A stretch of 64,000 nt of DNA from Branchiostoma floridae (GCF_000003815.2 NC_049980.1:24528602-24592601); one strand, 5' to 3'; positions 48,871 through 61,201 are shown, numbered from the stretch's first letter. The notes: generated by a model from the letters alone, not told the origin. A program made the numbers and translations.

Positions 48871-51800
48871 TAGAACCATTAAGTTCGGGTGATCCATCAC
48901 CACATAGTCTAGAACGTGAGACGCATGTAACAACAGACACAGGCGTCCCTTCGCTGTGACACTGCCTATAACAGTCCTGAGCAGCGTAAGCCTACCCTCC
49001 CTTCTATATAAAACCTTACAAAGACACACAGTTGCTACTACTTACAGAGAGATGGTGTTGGAGAAATACGTGAGGTCTCGACACCAGGCGATGTCAGAGG
49101 CAGCCGAGGTTGTTTGGAGGCCGGTTCGGAGAATGATGTCTCGCGCGAGTGTTCCGGCCACGTCTGGCAATCAAAAGTGCCGGAGACCTGGGAGTATACG
49201 GGTGGCGGGCAGGGCCTCAATCTCTCTCTGATGTTACTAAATTACCCTGGCGCTCGGAGACTCATCAATTCAAATAACAGCATGAATTGGAAATCAGGCT
49301 GTTCTTTTCTGCGTGCAGCACTCCCTGTGGGAATAATTGACGCTGTCCGTGGTGGTGGATTGCCGTCAGATGGAGGTGGCGGCGGGAACGACGATGATTG
49401 GCTGTTACGGAGAGATGTGTCACGGGCAGACATATAAAATTCATTGTCTCTGTTTTCAGACACTGCACTACAAGACTAGTAGGAATTGAACTAGGAGAGA
49501 CAAATACAGCTCCCTACTGTCTAGGAGAGAATAGTGATTTAAGCAGGCATTATAACTTTAACTGCTCATCACTCTGCAATCCATTATAATCATTAATCGA
49601 CGGTTCAAAAATTGCATGCCATTCACATGTTGGTTTCTATTCTAATAGTCTGCATTCTGCAGCATTCGATTGTGTCTCAACCCACGTGTTTACTTCTGCA
49701 CAAATATACATTCCATGCATATGAAACATATCTATATCTGTCATAATTTTTTTCCAATTATTTTAGCCCAGAACGTTTCTTGTGCTTTTGTTTATATTAG
49801 GCTAAGCGTATGAAGCTCGCATTATATGATGACGGTTGGTATGTAGTGTTCAGCCTTTAATCTCTGTAAAGCTTTTTAAGATTCAATCTTCGTTACGGCA
49901 TATCAAATTGTCAATAACCTATTCATCCAGCCATATCATCGCTTCTACTGATGACTTGCGATAGTGTCTAGAATAAGGTAACAGATATCAGCGTATGAAA
50001 CTAGATAACAACAAACCTCCCATTTCATATTTCAGATAAAGTGTCAAGGTGAGTGAGGTAATAAACATTTCTCTTTTGCGGAAAATATTTTCTGGTTCAT
50101 GGCGTATGTTCAAAGTGCTAAAAACCATGTCTCTTCGATTGCCTTTGTCATATGCCACGGTTTCTTTCTTATATGTTTCTTGTTTTCCCTCCAAGACATA
50201 TCGAAAGAGTATTTCAGGTGATTTAGCAACATGCTATCATAGGCAGGTAGTGGCATAATGTAATTTGGCAACATGAATGTTGATTTTTCCGCAACAATAT
50301 TTTCAGGAAACAATCTCCACATTTTAATAGTCCAACGATGAGGGATCGAAACAAGTTTTTAAGTCCACATAAACGTATTCTACTATCAGTAGGTACTTGG
50401 GATGCGTGAAATCACTCGCAAGGTCTTTAATTAGTGAGTGGATATGCAAGAGCGCCATTCAGTCCACAAGTATTGATCCAGCGATTGAATTTGAAGAATT
50501 TGATATGCATGGCCAACGACGGGATGTTGTTCTCGTACAGTCACATCTCGCGTGAGTTTGTACGTTGCACTTTAGGAACATAGTTAGAAGAGGGAGCGGG
50601 GAAGCCGATTAGGTATTGTAGCAGCGGATATAATGATGTGCAAATTACAACATGTATTCAGCTGTTGGAACCAAAATAATGTATAATAACAATCATTGTT
50701 ATGACACATTTTATGAGGTGGTTTTAGTTACTTTGTCCTTTTTGTATTACAGCTGCAAAGTGGTGAATTGGAATTTTTGTGCCAAACGATATTCCCCCTA
50801 ACACACATCACAACATGTTATCGAATCCGACAGCCAAAAGACGGTAAATGGTTAAGTTTCAGCACGTCCCTAATTCATCGAAAACAGAAACAAGATCCCA
50901 ACCTTCCGTTTCCTTCCTGTTATATTTATTCACAGTAATAAAGAATACTTTTTTTTTTCTACTCGCGGACACACAGCCGCTGTGAATCCGCATTTTACAA
51001 ATGTCACCCGATCAGCTGCCATGTACAAGATATTTCTAGTCCGACAGTCTCTTTTCCTTTGTTCCTTTCCTTATTTGTCCAATTGTTTATGCCCTTTCTC
51101 CTGCTTATGATCCCTTCCTCTCCCCGCTCGTGTAACCAATTGGCGGTAATTTTCCGGCCCGACATTCTATCCAAGCACTAAGATGATGGAACCAATTACA
51201 TGCACAAAGGACGACAGGACGTCAGCAAATAACACCCCGTCCTCTGCTGCACCTGCACCCTGCGCCTCTACAGCCGTCACCATGCCAACCGACTCTACTC
51301 ATCACCGTTGCCATGCCTACGAAGGAGCACGTTTGTTTGATTCTGTCCCTGCGACTTTGTTTGCTCACTATCAAACTGTTGTTCGCAGATGTGGGTAGAG
51401 TTTACGTAAATCATTGAATTATTGTGACGAAGATGAAAATAATCGCATCATAATTTCGTTTCGTAACTATTCGTGATCGTGACTTGGACCTACTACTGAC
51501 TTCATTTAGAATCAACAGAATGCAAGATGGCCATGATTTGTCGTTACACCTGCAGTTGTAGTCTTATTTTTGTCGTCTTCGTTTGTTATATTTTTCAGGG
51601 CCAAACCTTCTATCACCAGGCAAAGACATATACGAAATTCGTAGTCTTCAAACTGAGGTTCAAGTCATCTTTGGTTGTCATAGTGATATTGTATTTTATG
51701 GGTTGTCGATCAATTTAGTTCAGATGATAGTACTACTACGATCAAACGTATATCGTTAAAAACACATGCCATATTTAAAGGAGGCTGTACAAAAAATTAC

Positions 51801-53300
51801 AGGGCAAAGAAAAATGACTTTGATAGATTCAGTTTCGTTCTTCTGTCAAACTAGGTGGCATAATTCAAGAGCAGTGCCTTTCAGTTACAGTCTTTGTCCT
51901 TGTCTTATAAATGACTGACGTCACATTTAAGCGAACCTTCGACAATAGTCTGCAGGGTGCGCGGATGGTGCCTCCTAGCGAATTTTACCCGAAACGTTTC
52001 CTTCGCTTGGAGCTGGGCGCTTAGTGTTTCTGTACGTATTGGCAAATGAAATGCGCTGTATGCATGCAAAAATATTCAGACCGACACAAGTTGTACTTTG
52101 GTTAAGTTGCCTTGAGTTACTTATGTTTGATATGCTATGCCAGTGGCAATACAGTTTAAAAAGCTGATCTGAAGCATGCGTAAAGTCAGCGGCATTGCTG
52201 ACTGATTTTAGGGAAAGATGTCGCTGTCTAATAGTGTGTCTATTGATAAACTGCACCGACAGCACTGATTTTATCCATCCTTACTTTCATTTCAGATGAT
52301 AGCAGCTTCTACACATTCCTGTAACGCAACCTGTTACATGACATAGGACAGTTGTTAGCACCCCTCCAATCTGTGTAATCTGTGTATACTCCAACATGAA
52401 TATTGATTATGGTGTGCTCTCTTAGAAACAACGCTTGAAGTAATATGACCTCTTCACCACGAGACATGGAGTTGAGTACACGTTCACTCTAATACTAACA
52501 TAATTCTAGGGTACAAAATTGGCAGCATCGACGTCTACAGTCTCTGCCAGTCTCAGTCCGTTCAACAGCATCAACACAACCGTTCTATTTCATTACTTTA
52601 CCGTTGTTTATTAAGACAACTGCAGAAATGGAGACAATTGCTCAAAATGTATTTTTTTAAAGGTTAAACCAAATCCAAAAGGCAAGTTTCTTAGAAACGG
52701 TTGCTAGGAATCCTATTGCCGTTGGTAAATAGCGACATTTTTATGTGGCATTCTATTTCAAGTTACATGGCTAAAATTGCGAAATGGCATGTCTCGTGTT
52801 TTTTCCATAATCTAAACGATTTTTGAACCAAGCACATTAGCTACTTTACTTAATTTTTGGCTTACATTTGGCAGCCTGGACAATAAGCAAATACTCGCAC
52901 TGTACAAGACGTGCGGTTTGCACTCTCTCCGCTAGGTGATGCTATAGGCCTTTTTCCTGAACTGGGAAGGTAGGGATGAACGCGTTGCAAGAGATACTAG
53001 TAGTATGTCTGTAAAAACACCTTTCTTCACATGTCACTATCAGCTACGACTTCATTTCATGAGGCAAGTTTTCGCATGGTGACAATGTCAAGTATCCGAA
53101 GTCAGTATAGTGTACAAAGGAATCCTCCTAGTTGAAGATGAGTACTTAGCATAAAGTCCTACTTATGCGAGAATAGCAAGCTTGGGATGGATGGAATTCA
53201 AGCCTCACATTCTGATAACAAAGTCTGCTGACTTTCCACCACAGCTCATGTCTACACCACAAAAGGAAACAACACAGACTATTCATGTTCATCATCATCA
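48871..53300. other. Intergenic DNA
   Basis: 49040-49220 is GC-rich with an open minus-strand frame of fair codon bias (VYSQVSGTFDCQTWPEHS) that might be an exon, but I see no convincing splice sites. The rest is AT-rich with no recognised feature. Confidence 0.4.
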
Positions 53301-53306
53301 TTTATT
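53301..53306 (-). terminator. Polyadenylation signal AATAAA (DNAJC7-like copy 1)
   Basis: TTTATT on the plus strand, about 145 bases past the stop codon of copy 1. Placed similarly to the signal of copy 2. Confidence 0.55.
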
Positions 53307-53501
53307 GTTTGACTTTGACACAAGGTGTTGGCAGGAATGGTTTTCGTATGAAAAACTTGTAGATCGCCTGCAACCTACGATTACCTGATTAAGATACAAC
53401 AATGTGTCTTTAAACACTGAGTAGTTACATGATAAAGTGAACAGTGAAGTTATACAAAGTGAAATACAAATCTGCTTTTGTATGGGGTGCTATTTGTGTT
53501 A

Positions 53502-53546
53502 AGATTTACGTTCACGTTGACATTCACGTCCACGTTTACATTGATA
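53502..53546 (-). repeat. Asn-Val coding repeat, copy 1 tail
   Basis: Repeating AAYGTN hexamers encode [16 protein letters not shown] after the J domain. Equivalent repeats of other lengths occur in copies 2 and 3. Confidence 0.85.
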
Positions 53547-55089
53547 TCGGCTTCATCTGACATAAAGTCCCTGAACTCTTCCATTCTGAGTTCCCGATCG
53601 TACTGCGCCCTCTCTACAGGATCGGACAGGGTCTTGTGTGCCTCTCCGATCGCCTTGAACTTCTTCTCCATGGCGATTTTCACGTCGTCAGTTGCCCCCA
53701 CTTGCTTGTCGGGATGACACTTTAGCGCCAGCTTACGGTACGCCTTCTTGATCTCGTCGTCAGTCGCGAAGCGTTCCACCCCGAGAGTTTGGTAAAAGTT
53801 CGTCTGCATGCTCAACTTCTGCTCCCGTCTGGCTTCACGGAGAAGTTTCTCGTTCTCAGGTGTCGGGTTCAGCTTGCAGAGTGTCTCGAAGTCGCGGATG
53901 GCCTCTTCAAAGCACTCGGTCTCCATGTAGCATGTGGCCCGACGAGAGACGGCTTTGACGTACGATGAGTCCAGCTCGATAGCTTGTGTGCAGTCCCGAA
54001 TAGCGTCATTCAATCGGCCCAGCTTGACACAAACTGCGGCTCTGTTGTGTAGAGTTTGGCGTTGGTCAACTTGTTTTCGGGGTCGATTGTGAGTGCCTCT
54101 GTGTACAAGTCGTAGGCCTTCTCATATTCTCCTGACTTGAAGGCGACGTTCCCTTCTAGTTTCTTGGCTGCCAGCTGTGACAGCAGTTCCAAAAACGCGA
54201 GTGTTCTTTTATGGTCGGGCTCCAACTGCAGAGCTCTTTCAAACCTTGTCTGAGAGCCCTGCTCGTCACCGCCGTAGTGAAGGCAAAGTCCGTAAACATA
54301 CAAGGCGTCTGCGGTCTCGTTAACTTCCAATGCTTCCTCGACGATGACCTGTGCTTCGGCGTAGTTTTTCTGTTGGGTGAAGATGTCTGCCTTCATGACC
54401 TTGTACTTGGTACACAAAGGCGCAATCTTCATCATTTTGTCCACGTAGAACACAACACGGCGCGAGACCACATTAGGAAGGTCCCTTTCAACCAGAGTCT
54501 GGAGTTGCGAAAGGTTCTTGGCGGATTTTAGAGCCTCTGTGATTTCATGGTCGTCGGGTTTCAGTTCAAGGGCGACCGTGTACGCCTTTATGGCGTCAGC
54601 GGGGCGACCAAGGGCCAGGAGACACTCAGCTTGTCGCTGATATCCTATGACGAACTTGCTGTCCACTTCTGTTGACTTCTTTGCGTCCGCCAGTGCCTCG
54701 GAGAACAAGCCCAGTCCCAGGTAACATTGGCACCGGCCGCTGTAGTAGCTTGGAGAAGTGGAGCAAAGTTCTAAGGCTTCGTTGAATTTTTCTAGGGCTT
54801 CATCGTAGTGTTGACGATTGAGGAGATTTGTACCTGTGTTTGCAGCTGCTGCAGCCTTCCGCCAGCTGATGAGAGTTGCAGCTCTGGTCGTGCGGGGCGT
54901 TTCAGCCGTATTGGCGGAGCGGTGGGGCGAGCAGACCCGAGGACGCTTCCCAGGGCGGCCCGTAGACAGGACGGAGGCAGACGACCAGGGCCGGTGGCTC
55001 GTGGTTTGACCTACAGGGGTCGATGTGTCCTCCGATTCCGAAGTTCTCTTCAGCGATTCGGTAGAAGTCGGGCACTCGTTGATGTCCAT

Positions 55090-55098
55090 GTTCTCCTT
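55090..55098 (-). other. KEN-box-like motif in copy 1 (residues 11-13)
   Basis: The N-terminus reads MPTIIELPDDKENMDI. The DDKEN stretch sits at residues 9-13, exactly as in copy 3. KEN boxes are APC/C degrons in other proteins. Function here is not shown. Confidence 0.4.
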
Positions 55099-55209
55099 GT
55101 CGTCTGGTAATTCAATGATGGTCGGCATTTCGACTGGTTTCTTGGTTCGTTCCGTTAGCTTCTTCTGTGTTGGTCGAAGAGCGAATGCTTCACTACCAAA
55201 GGACGCACC

Positions 55210-55227
55210 AATTTAAAGCCGTCGGCC
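55210..55227 (-). promoter_or_regulatory. TTTAAA core promoter of copy 1
   Basis: GGCCGACGGCTTTAAATT on the minus strand, with TTTAAA ending 84 bases before the ATG. Seventeen of eighteen bases match the block at the same distance from copy 2, so it is probably the inherited core promoter. Confidence 0.6.
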
Positions 55228-55531
55228 CACCCTAGATAATTACGAATGACGCGCTTAACAGCAAACGTCATTGGCTCGACAGCTCATTTTGAACGTAAAC
55301 AAGACGCCCAGTTCGGTATAATTGCCCAGGTAACAATTGTGTTGGCTTTGAGCCCGAGGGCAAATCGTTGGAACCCAAAGTTGCCGGGTCTTATTACACT
55401 CATATTTGGTCTTTGCATCTATTTTGACGAGTCAATGAGATGCATTATCACATAATGAATGTATCTATAGAGGATTGGAGCAAAAGCACCCAGGAATGGT
55501 TAACATTGAGCACTTAATAGTTTGGTCGTCA

Positions 55532-55599
55532 TGACGTCAACATTGACCCCACTCCTTACCATATATGGAAAATCAACATGGCGGTCTTGCCATATATGG
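55532..55599. promoter_or_regulatory. CRE and two CArG boxes upstream of copy 1
   Basis: TGACGTCA at 55532-55539 and perfect CCATATATGG at 55559-55568 and 55590-55599. These are consensus sites for CREB/ATF and SRF. They lie 400-470 bases 5' of the ATG of copy 1. Confidence 0.5.
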
Positions 55600-57458
55600 T
55601 GAATGTGTTCTTTATGATGCACTAAATGTGTTATCACGTGATAAAAGGTTTCCTCTAATTAGATACTATTCTGGCAGATGACCTTTCTATGAAAGTATGC
55701 AGGTATTACTAACCTTTGATTATCGATATACATATTCAGACTGATTTAACGACCGTTCAAAAAAATAAGTTTTCTCCTTCTCTCGGCTTCCTTTTCTCAG
55801 TCTCCCTCTCTGCCCTTCTTTCTCTCCCTCCCCCTCTATCTCTCTCTTTATGTCTTTCACAAAACTATCTCCTCATTTCATCACTCTTCCTCTATCTGAA
55901 CCAATCTATTCATATTTTCATCCATCTACTTACCTACCAATCTAGCCGAATTAGTTAAAGTATAATGTATCAACTAGCAAACTATACTACACATATAACG
56001 TTAACGTTAACTGTACTAATCATGTAGATAATGTGGAATGTCAATACGAGTAGAAATTGTCTCGACAAGAATGCAGTGGAAACATTTGTCATATTTGCTG
56101 AAGGCCATGATTGGTGACAGTACGTGGCCCGGCACCTACACAGCACGCTGGGTGCCTTGCCTGACCTTGAGGGTAGATACAAGTGTAAGTAAACATCCGA
56201 GCTTCCTGAATATGACTCATGTAGTACACATTTTACATCTCCACGCCCTGCACCCACGCACTAAATTAACACTCTTACACCGATCGGTAGGTGGATTTGC
56301 CAATCCATCTCATATTCTTTTCATGTTTGATTTTATAGGTAAGGCCACAGCACGTAAACATTAACTTTATGGATGACATCATCTGCAGATTAAATCTAAT
56401 TCGAGAGCGCAAAAAACAGGATAAAACACAAGATGTCTGCATCTTAAAAACAGAAATCATAAATACCGTAACAAGAATAGCAATGACAAAACGTGCGGGT
56501 ATTACAGCCACCAAATTTTTTATTCTTGTATTCATGAAGTGCAGAAAGTGGCATTTTTTCCACAACAACTACACTTAAGACTACCTCTCCAGTACACAGT
56601 GGTAACGCTGTTACTTGTTAGAGTACACCCAAAGCTATTTTCCTATTTGCTTGATAATGGCCAGAGAGGAACGATATGAATTTACTTGTCCCTGAGTGCT
56701 GTACCTGAGTGCTGCGAAATTCTCTCGTGAAAAGTAAAATGTTAAGGTCTCATTCATTAGTTTTTTTCACTCCATTGAAAGTAATACGAAAATATATTTT
56801 TTTTACATGGGCGCGTTCATAATGAAGCTACAGAAAACTTCCTCGTATCATTCATTCTTTATTGCGCACATTTTCCCTTGATCATGAGAAAAATATTGCC
56901 AATGTCAAATAAACATACATTCTTTGTTTATAATTTAGTAATTACAAACTACACTTTGTCACTCCCCGCAAGAGGCACTCTCGCTCTTCGTGTACAACCG
57001 CACCACTCAGAACCTAGGACTGTGTACCTTCCACATTGCGCGCGGTTGCCAAACATTATCTGCTAATTTCTTCATTTCCAAACAAACTTTTACCAGTGTA
57101 ACTGTTGAGATCAGTTGGGCAGACTGAAAGGGAATTTTTCACCACTAAAAAAACGTTTTTGGCTCCGAATAACTTTCTTGGCTTTACACCTGAATACTAA
57201 TTGAATTAATCGTTAAACCCGAGTTCTTTAGGGATAACTAAAATGTTATCTCTCCGCCAAGTCCAAATACCATAGAACAGCGTTTTCTGATGCCAACTGT
57301 AGAATATCTACATGTAGATTTTAGATACATGTAACGATAACGATAATATTTTCATTTCCTCTATAGACTATGATATGACATTGTACCCTACATAAGCATC
57401 GTACTTCACTGAACAAAAGACAGATACATGTACTGTGTATAGTTATCAGAGTTTGTGA
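55600..57458. other. Spacer between copies 1 and 2
   Basis: AT-rich, with a pyrimidine-rich CTCTCC tract at about 55770-55860. No coding feature supported. Confidence 0.55.
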
Positions 57459-57464
57459 TTTATT
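57459..57464 (-). terminator. Polyadenylation signal AATAAA (DNAJC7-like copy 2)
   Basis: TTTATT on the plus strand, about 133 bases past the stop codon of copy 2. Confidence 0.6.
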
Positions 57465-57596
57465 TGATTCACAAAAGCAATGAGAAGCACCAGTGAATGC
57501 AACATTGGCACCAACTCTCTTTTGAGTATAAAAACTGTACAACACATTTGCTTTGAAGTTATATACAGATTGACATACACGTGTGTATGTGCGCTA

Positions 57597-59237
57597 TTAC
57601 ACATAGTGAAAAGTAAATCGACTTTTGTAAGGAGAACTCCTTGTTTGGCAGTTTACATTGACATTTACGTTTACATTTACATTCACATTGATAGTGTTTT
57701 CTCTGAGTTCTTTCTGTCTGAGTTCCCGATCGTACTGCGCCCTCTCTACAGGATCGGACAGGGTCTTGTGTGCCTCTCCGATTGCCTTGAACTTCTTCTC
57801 CATGGCGATTTTCTCGTCTGCGCTCGCCCCCACGTGTTTGTCGGGATGACACTTCAGCGCCAACTTACGGTACGCCTTCTTGATCTCGTCTGCCGTCGCG
57901 GAGCGCTCTAGCCCGAGAGTTTGGTAAAAGTCCGTCTGCATGTTTAATTTCTGTTTTTGTTTGGCTTCACGGAGAAGTTTCTCGTTCTCAGGTGTCGGGT
58001 TCAGCTTGTAGACTGTCTCGAAGTCGCGAATGGCCTCTTCAAAGCACTCGGTCTCCATGTAGCATGTGGCCCGACGAGAGATGGCTTTGACGTACGATGA
58101 GTCCAGCTCGATAGCTTGTGTGCAGTCCCGAATAGCGTCATTCAGTCGGCCCAGCTTGACACAAACGGCGGCTCTGTTGTTGTAGAGTTTGGCGTTGGTC
58201 AACTTGTTTTCGGGGTCGATTGTGAGTGCCTCTGTGTACAACTCATATGCCTTCTCATATTCTCCTGACTTGAAGGCGACATTCCCTTCCTCCTTCCTGG
58301 CTGCTAGCTGGCAGGAAGTCTCCAGAAATGCCAATGTTCTTTTGTGATATTTCTCCAGTTTCAGAGCTTTGTCAAACTTACTGTACGAGCCCTGTTCGTC
58401 TCCGCTGTGGTGGAGACAGAGTCCGTGAATGTAGAAAGCGTCTGCGCTCTCGTCAACTTCCAAAACTTCTTCAATGATAGCCTGTGCAGCGGCGTAGTTT
58501 TTCTGTTGGATGAATATTTCCGCCTTCATGGCCTTGTATTTGATGCACAGTGGAGACAAGTTCATCAGTTTGTCCACATGGGCTGCTCCTGTCTGTAGGT
58601 CTCGCTCTGCCAGACGCTGAAGTTTTGTGATTTCCTTGGCGTTTTGCAGCGATTTGGAGATTTCTTTGTCTCCCGCGTTCAGTCCGACCGCCACCGTCAA
58701 CACTTTCACGGCCTCTGCCGGGCGTCCCATGGCCAGTAGGCACTCTGCATGTTGTTTGTAACCTGTGACGAACTGTGTGTCAGCCTTTGTAGAACTCTTG
58801 GCGTCTGCTAGTGCCTTAGCAAACTGCCCCAGTCCGAAGTAACATTGGCACCGGCGTGAGTAATAACTAGGGAACTTTGGGCACAGTTTCAGGGCTGCAC
58901 TAAACTGCTTGGCGGCGTTCTTGTACTGACGGCAGTTGAGAAGCGTATTTCCGAGTTTGGCCGCCTCTGCAGCCTTACGCTGGTTGACTACAGTTGAGCT
59001 CGGTCTGGTTGTGCGGGGTGTCTCCGCCGTGTTAGCCCGTGTCGGGCGGAGCGGCGAGTCCACCCGAGGTCGCTTCTCGTTCGGCGACGAAATCTTGGCC
59101 GACGACCAGGGCCGATGGCTCAGCGTTGTTTGCCCGACTGGAGTCGAATCGTCCGATTCCGAAGGTCTCTTCCTTGATCTCCTCGGTGTGTTGATATTCT
59201 CCATACTGTGGGATAGGTTGGTAACTTCGACAGGCAT
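57597..59237 (-). CDS. DNAJC7-like TPR/J-domain co-chaperone, copy 2, intact and intronless
   Basis: 546 aa in a single open frame from ATG 59235-59237 (AAAAATGCC). Residues 1 to about 87 form a basic Ser/Thr/Pro-rich extension ([20 protein letters not shown]) absent from vertebrate DNAJC7. TPR repeats follow from about 88 to 430 (for example [19 protein letters not shown] and [20 protein letters not shown]). The J domain spans about 436-505 with the catalytic HPD at 464-466 (KCHPDK), so it should stimulate Hsp70. The tail has an Asn-Val repeat (about 516-529) and ends KSRFTFHYV, recalling the aromatic tail of DNAJC7. Human DNAJC7 is 494 aa and encoded by many exons. The lack of introns points to a retroposed origin. 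Probably cytosolic or nuclear. Confidence 0.92.
   Translation of the reverse strand: MPVEVTNLSHSMENINTPRRSRKRPSESDDSTPVGQTTLSHRPWSSAKISSPNEKRPRVDSPLRPTRANTAETPRTTRPSSTVVNQRKAAEAAKLGNTLLNCRQYKNAAKQFSAALKLCPKFPSYYSRRCQCYFGLGQFAKALADAKSSTKADTQFVTGYKQHAECLLAMGRPAEAVKVLTVAVGLNAGDKEISKSLQNAKEITKLQRLAERDLQTGAAHVDKLMNLSPLCIKYKAMKAEIFIQQKNYAAAQAIIEEVLEVDESADAFYIHGLCLHHSGDEQGSYSKFDKALKLEKYHKRTLAFLETSCQLAARKEEGNVAFKSGEYEKAYELYTEALTIDPENKLTNAKLYNNRAAVCVKLGRLNDAIRDCTQAIELDSSYVKAISRRATCYMETECFEEAIRDFETVYKLNPTPENEKLLREAKQKQKLNMQTDFYQTLGLERSATADEIKKAYRKLALKCHPDKHVGASADEKIAMEKKFKAIGEAHKTLSDPVERAQYDRELRQKELRENTINVNVNVNVNVNVNCQTRSSPYKSRFTFHYV
57651..57692 (-). repeat. Asn-Val coding repeat, copy 2 tail
   Basis: Seven tandem Asn-Val units from a degenerate AAYGTN hexamer repeat, longer and purer than in copies 1 and 3. 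Confidence 0.9.
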
Positions 59238-59312
59238 TTTTGAGCTGTTTCTTGTATCGTGTGGTCTCTTGTCCGTGTGTGTGGATAAGTGCCGCGTCGA
59301 AACGTCCCCCGA

Positions 59313-59330
59313 AATTTAAAGGCGTCGGCC
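59313..59330 (-). promoter_or_regulatory. TTTAAA core promoter of copy 2
   Basis: GGCCGACGCCTTTAAATT on the minus strand. The TTTAAA lies 78 bases before the ATG, in the same arrangement as copy 1. Sequence on either side has diverged, so the block appears selected. Confidence 0.6.
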
Positions 59331-61162
59331 TATCCCCAACCGTTGCCACTGTGACGTGTGCGTGAACCCTCGAATAATCCGTTCTCCTTTTTTGGTCAGG
59401 AACCAGACGACCAGGTTGACCCTGTTTCCATGGCAAAGCCTGGGTTGGACGAAAACACATTATTCCAGACAATTACGCAGGGTAAGCCAACAGGCATTGC
59501 TCTTGGCGGTATACGGAGGGCTATCAAAGGGGTTGACGTGCACGGTAAAGTTAACGTTGAAATATAACATTAGAATAAAAGATCCTTCCTCCCTATCCAA
59601 ATCATTGATGATCATGTATTTTGAGCATTTACTGAAATGCTTCTTACACTGGGTTCACAATAGGAATATATAAGTTATATATTCAGGGAAGTGGTCCATT
59701 AAGTTAGCATCATTTTCATAAAGTTATAGGAGAAATTCGATAGAAATTAGCAAAACGTCTTCGGCCGACTGAAATCACAAAAGCTGAGCTGCAAAAGTAG
59801 TGCAAAATATAAAAAGCAAACAGTGGAACAAATTCAACATTGATATGAATGTTATTGAACTTTAAAACACAAGAATATCGAAAGAACATCCTCTTCCAGA
59901 GCCCCAAGTTATCTGGCATCAATGCATCTGGCTTTGGGTCACGTACTGTATAAAGTTATCGTTACTGAAATTTAAGTTTGTGTAACGTTAATACACTGTA
60001 CCTACAGAAAGAACTTAAGAAGGTGTCTTAGGACACAACTGTACAATGAATCCTATTGCCTTCTTTTTATAACCTAGTTAAGACAATATTGCATATGATA
60101 AATCAATAGCCATGACGTCACATACGGCCTAGTACCTGCTAACATGACCATATATGGTGACTACCAGGTGTGTCGTCACATCCTTGTAAATTATGTTGCT
60201 GAAAGCGAGGTCATAAAAGTTCATTAGACAAGAATGAACATTACATTTGGTAAAAGACAATTACAGGTTATTTTGAGATTGGCGAAGGGTTGTTCGACGT
60301 CATGGCTCGTTTAGCCATATTTGGTAGGGACGTGACTAACATGGCTACCACAAATCAACATCTCCAAGTATATGTGCACAACACACACTCAGCTTTTGTT
60401 ATCATGCTGGCTAACGTTTTCTTTGTTACTGAAGATATCTAAATTCTACACAGTGGTTTTCAGTATTCTCCCGACATTCTGTAAATGCCTGAGGGTGGGG
60501 TCACTGTAGGTAATAATCTATGAGACATGTAGAGTTGATGCTACGACATGAGGACGAAAATCGGCATGCTAGGATAAAAGGCACATGAGACAAACATCAC
60601 TAATCGTTGCTCCTGTTCGTCTGTACTTTATATATGAAAGATAGTGATGACATCTCCAGTACGGGGAGCTTCATGTTTTTACATAGCCAATGGGCCTTGA
60701 AAGACCTCCTTGATATAACATTAAACGGTGGGACTATTGTTTACTTTGCCTGGCATCTAGTTTTATTTGAAATAGGCTTCCGTTGAACTGTGTGTATACA
60801 GGGCTTCATTGAAAATTCGAGACATGCAGACGATAGCATGCTAATACAAGTCACCTGTGACCTTCGACCCACATAAAGTCCCACTAACAAAGCGGTTAGT
60901 CCACCCAGTCTGGGTGTTTAGAATAATGTGCCCTGGGGCTCCAACCGACCTGATCGTTTCCTTGGCAACTGTCCCAAAATGCATGCACTGTTTACGTTCA
61001 AAAAGGCAGGCGAACGAATGAGAGAGTACACCGTCACGGCAAAAAAGAACCGTTAGGGTTTTACCCTTTTTCAAAACTGGGGTGTTCTTATCCAGTGAAG
61101 CCTTTTGCTTTGAGGGGAGAAGATTGGACGATACAGTGCTGAGTGACCGTCAGTGTGCCAAA
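59331..61162. other. Divergent intergenic region between copies 2 and 3
   Basis: 1.8 kb between two head-to-head genes. It contains the CRE and CArG sites listed separately. No other gene is recognised, and I see no TTTAAA block for copy 3. Confidence 0.5.
60113..60324. promoter_or_regulatory. CRE and CArG boxes between copies 2 and 3
   Basis: TGACGTCA at 60113-60120, CCATATATGG at 60148-60157, CGACGTCA at about 60295-60302 and CCATATTTGG at 60315-60324. Composition and order repeat the module upstream of copy 1. It could serve both divergent genes. Confidence 0.5.
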
Positions 61163-61192
61163 ATGTCTACCACCACGGAGCAAGCAGACGAC

Positions 61193-61201
61193 AAGGAGAA
61201 T
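61193..61201 (+). other. KEN-box-like motif in copy 3 (residues 11-13)
   Basis: DDKEN at residues 9-13, the same positions as copy 1. Copy 2 has MEN at 12-14 instead. Confidence 0.4.

Larger units (their letters stand above)
53450..55128 (-). pseudogene. DNAJC7-like TPR/J-domain gene, copy 1, intronless, with one-base frameshift
   Basis: Member of the DNAJC7 (TPR2) family of co-chaperones, which hold Hsp70/Hsp90 through TPR repeats and stimulate Hsp70 through the J domain. Starts at ATG 55126-55128 (A at -3) and runs without introns through a basic N-terminal extension and TPR repeats. Near 54046 one T of GTTGTTGTAG is missing relative to copies 2 and 3, so LTNAKLY is followed by [12 protein letters not shown] and a stop. 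The other frame resumes the family sequence ([18 protein letters not shown] domain with CHPDK, Asn-Val tail, KSRFVFHFV) to 53450. It may be a young pseudogene, a truncated TPR-only protein of 372 aa, or an assembly error. Both halves keep family-like sequence outside this point. Confidence 0.85.

Noticed and set aside
53478-55110. Plus-strand frames opposite DNAJC7-like copy 1
   Set aside because: Antisense shadows of the TPR/J coding sequence.
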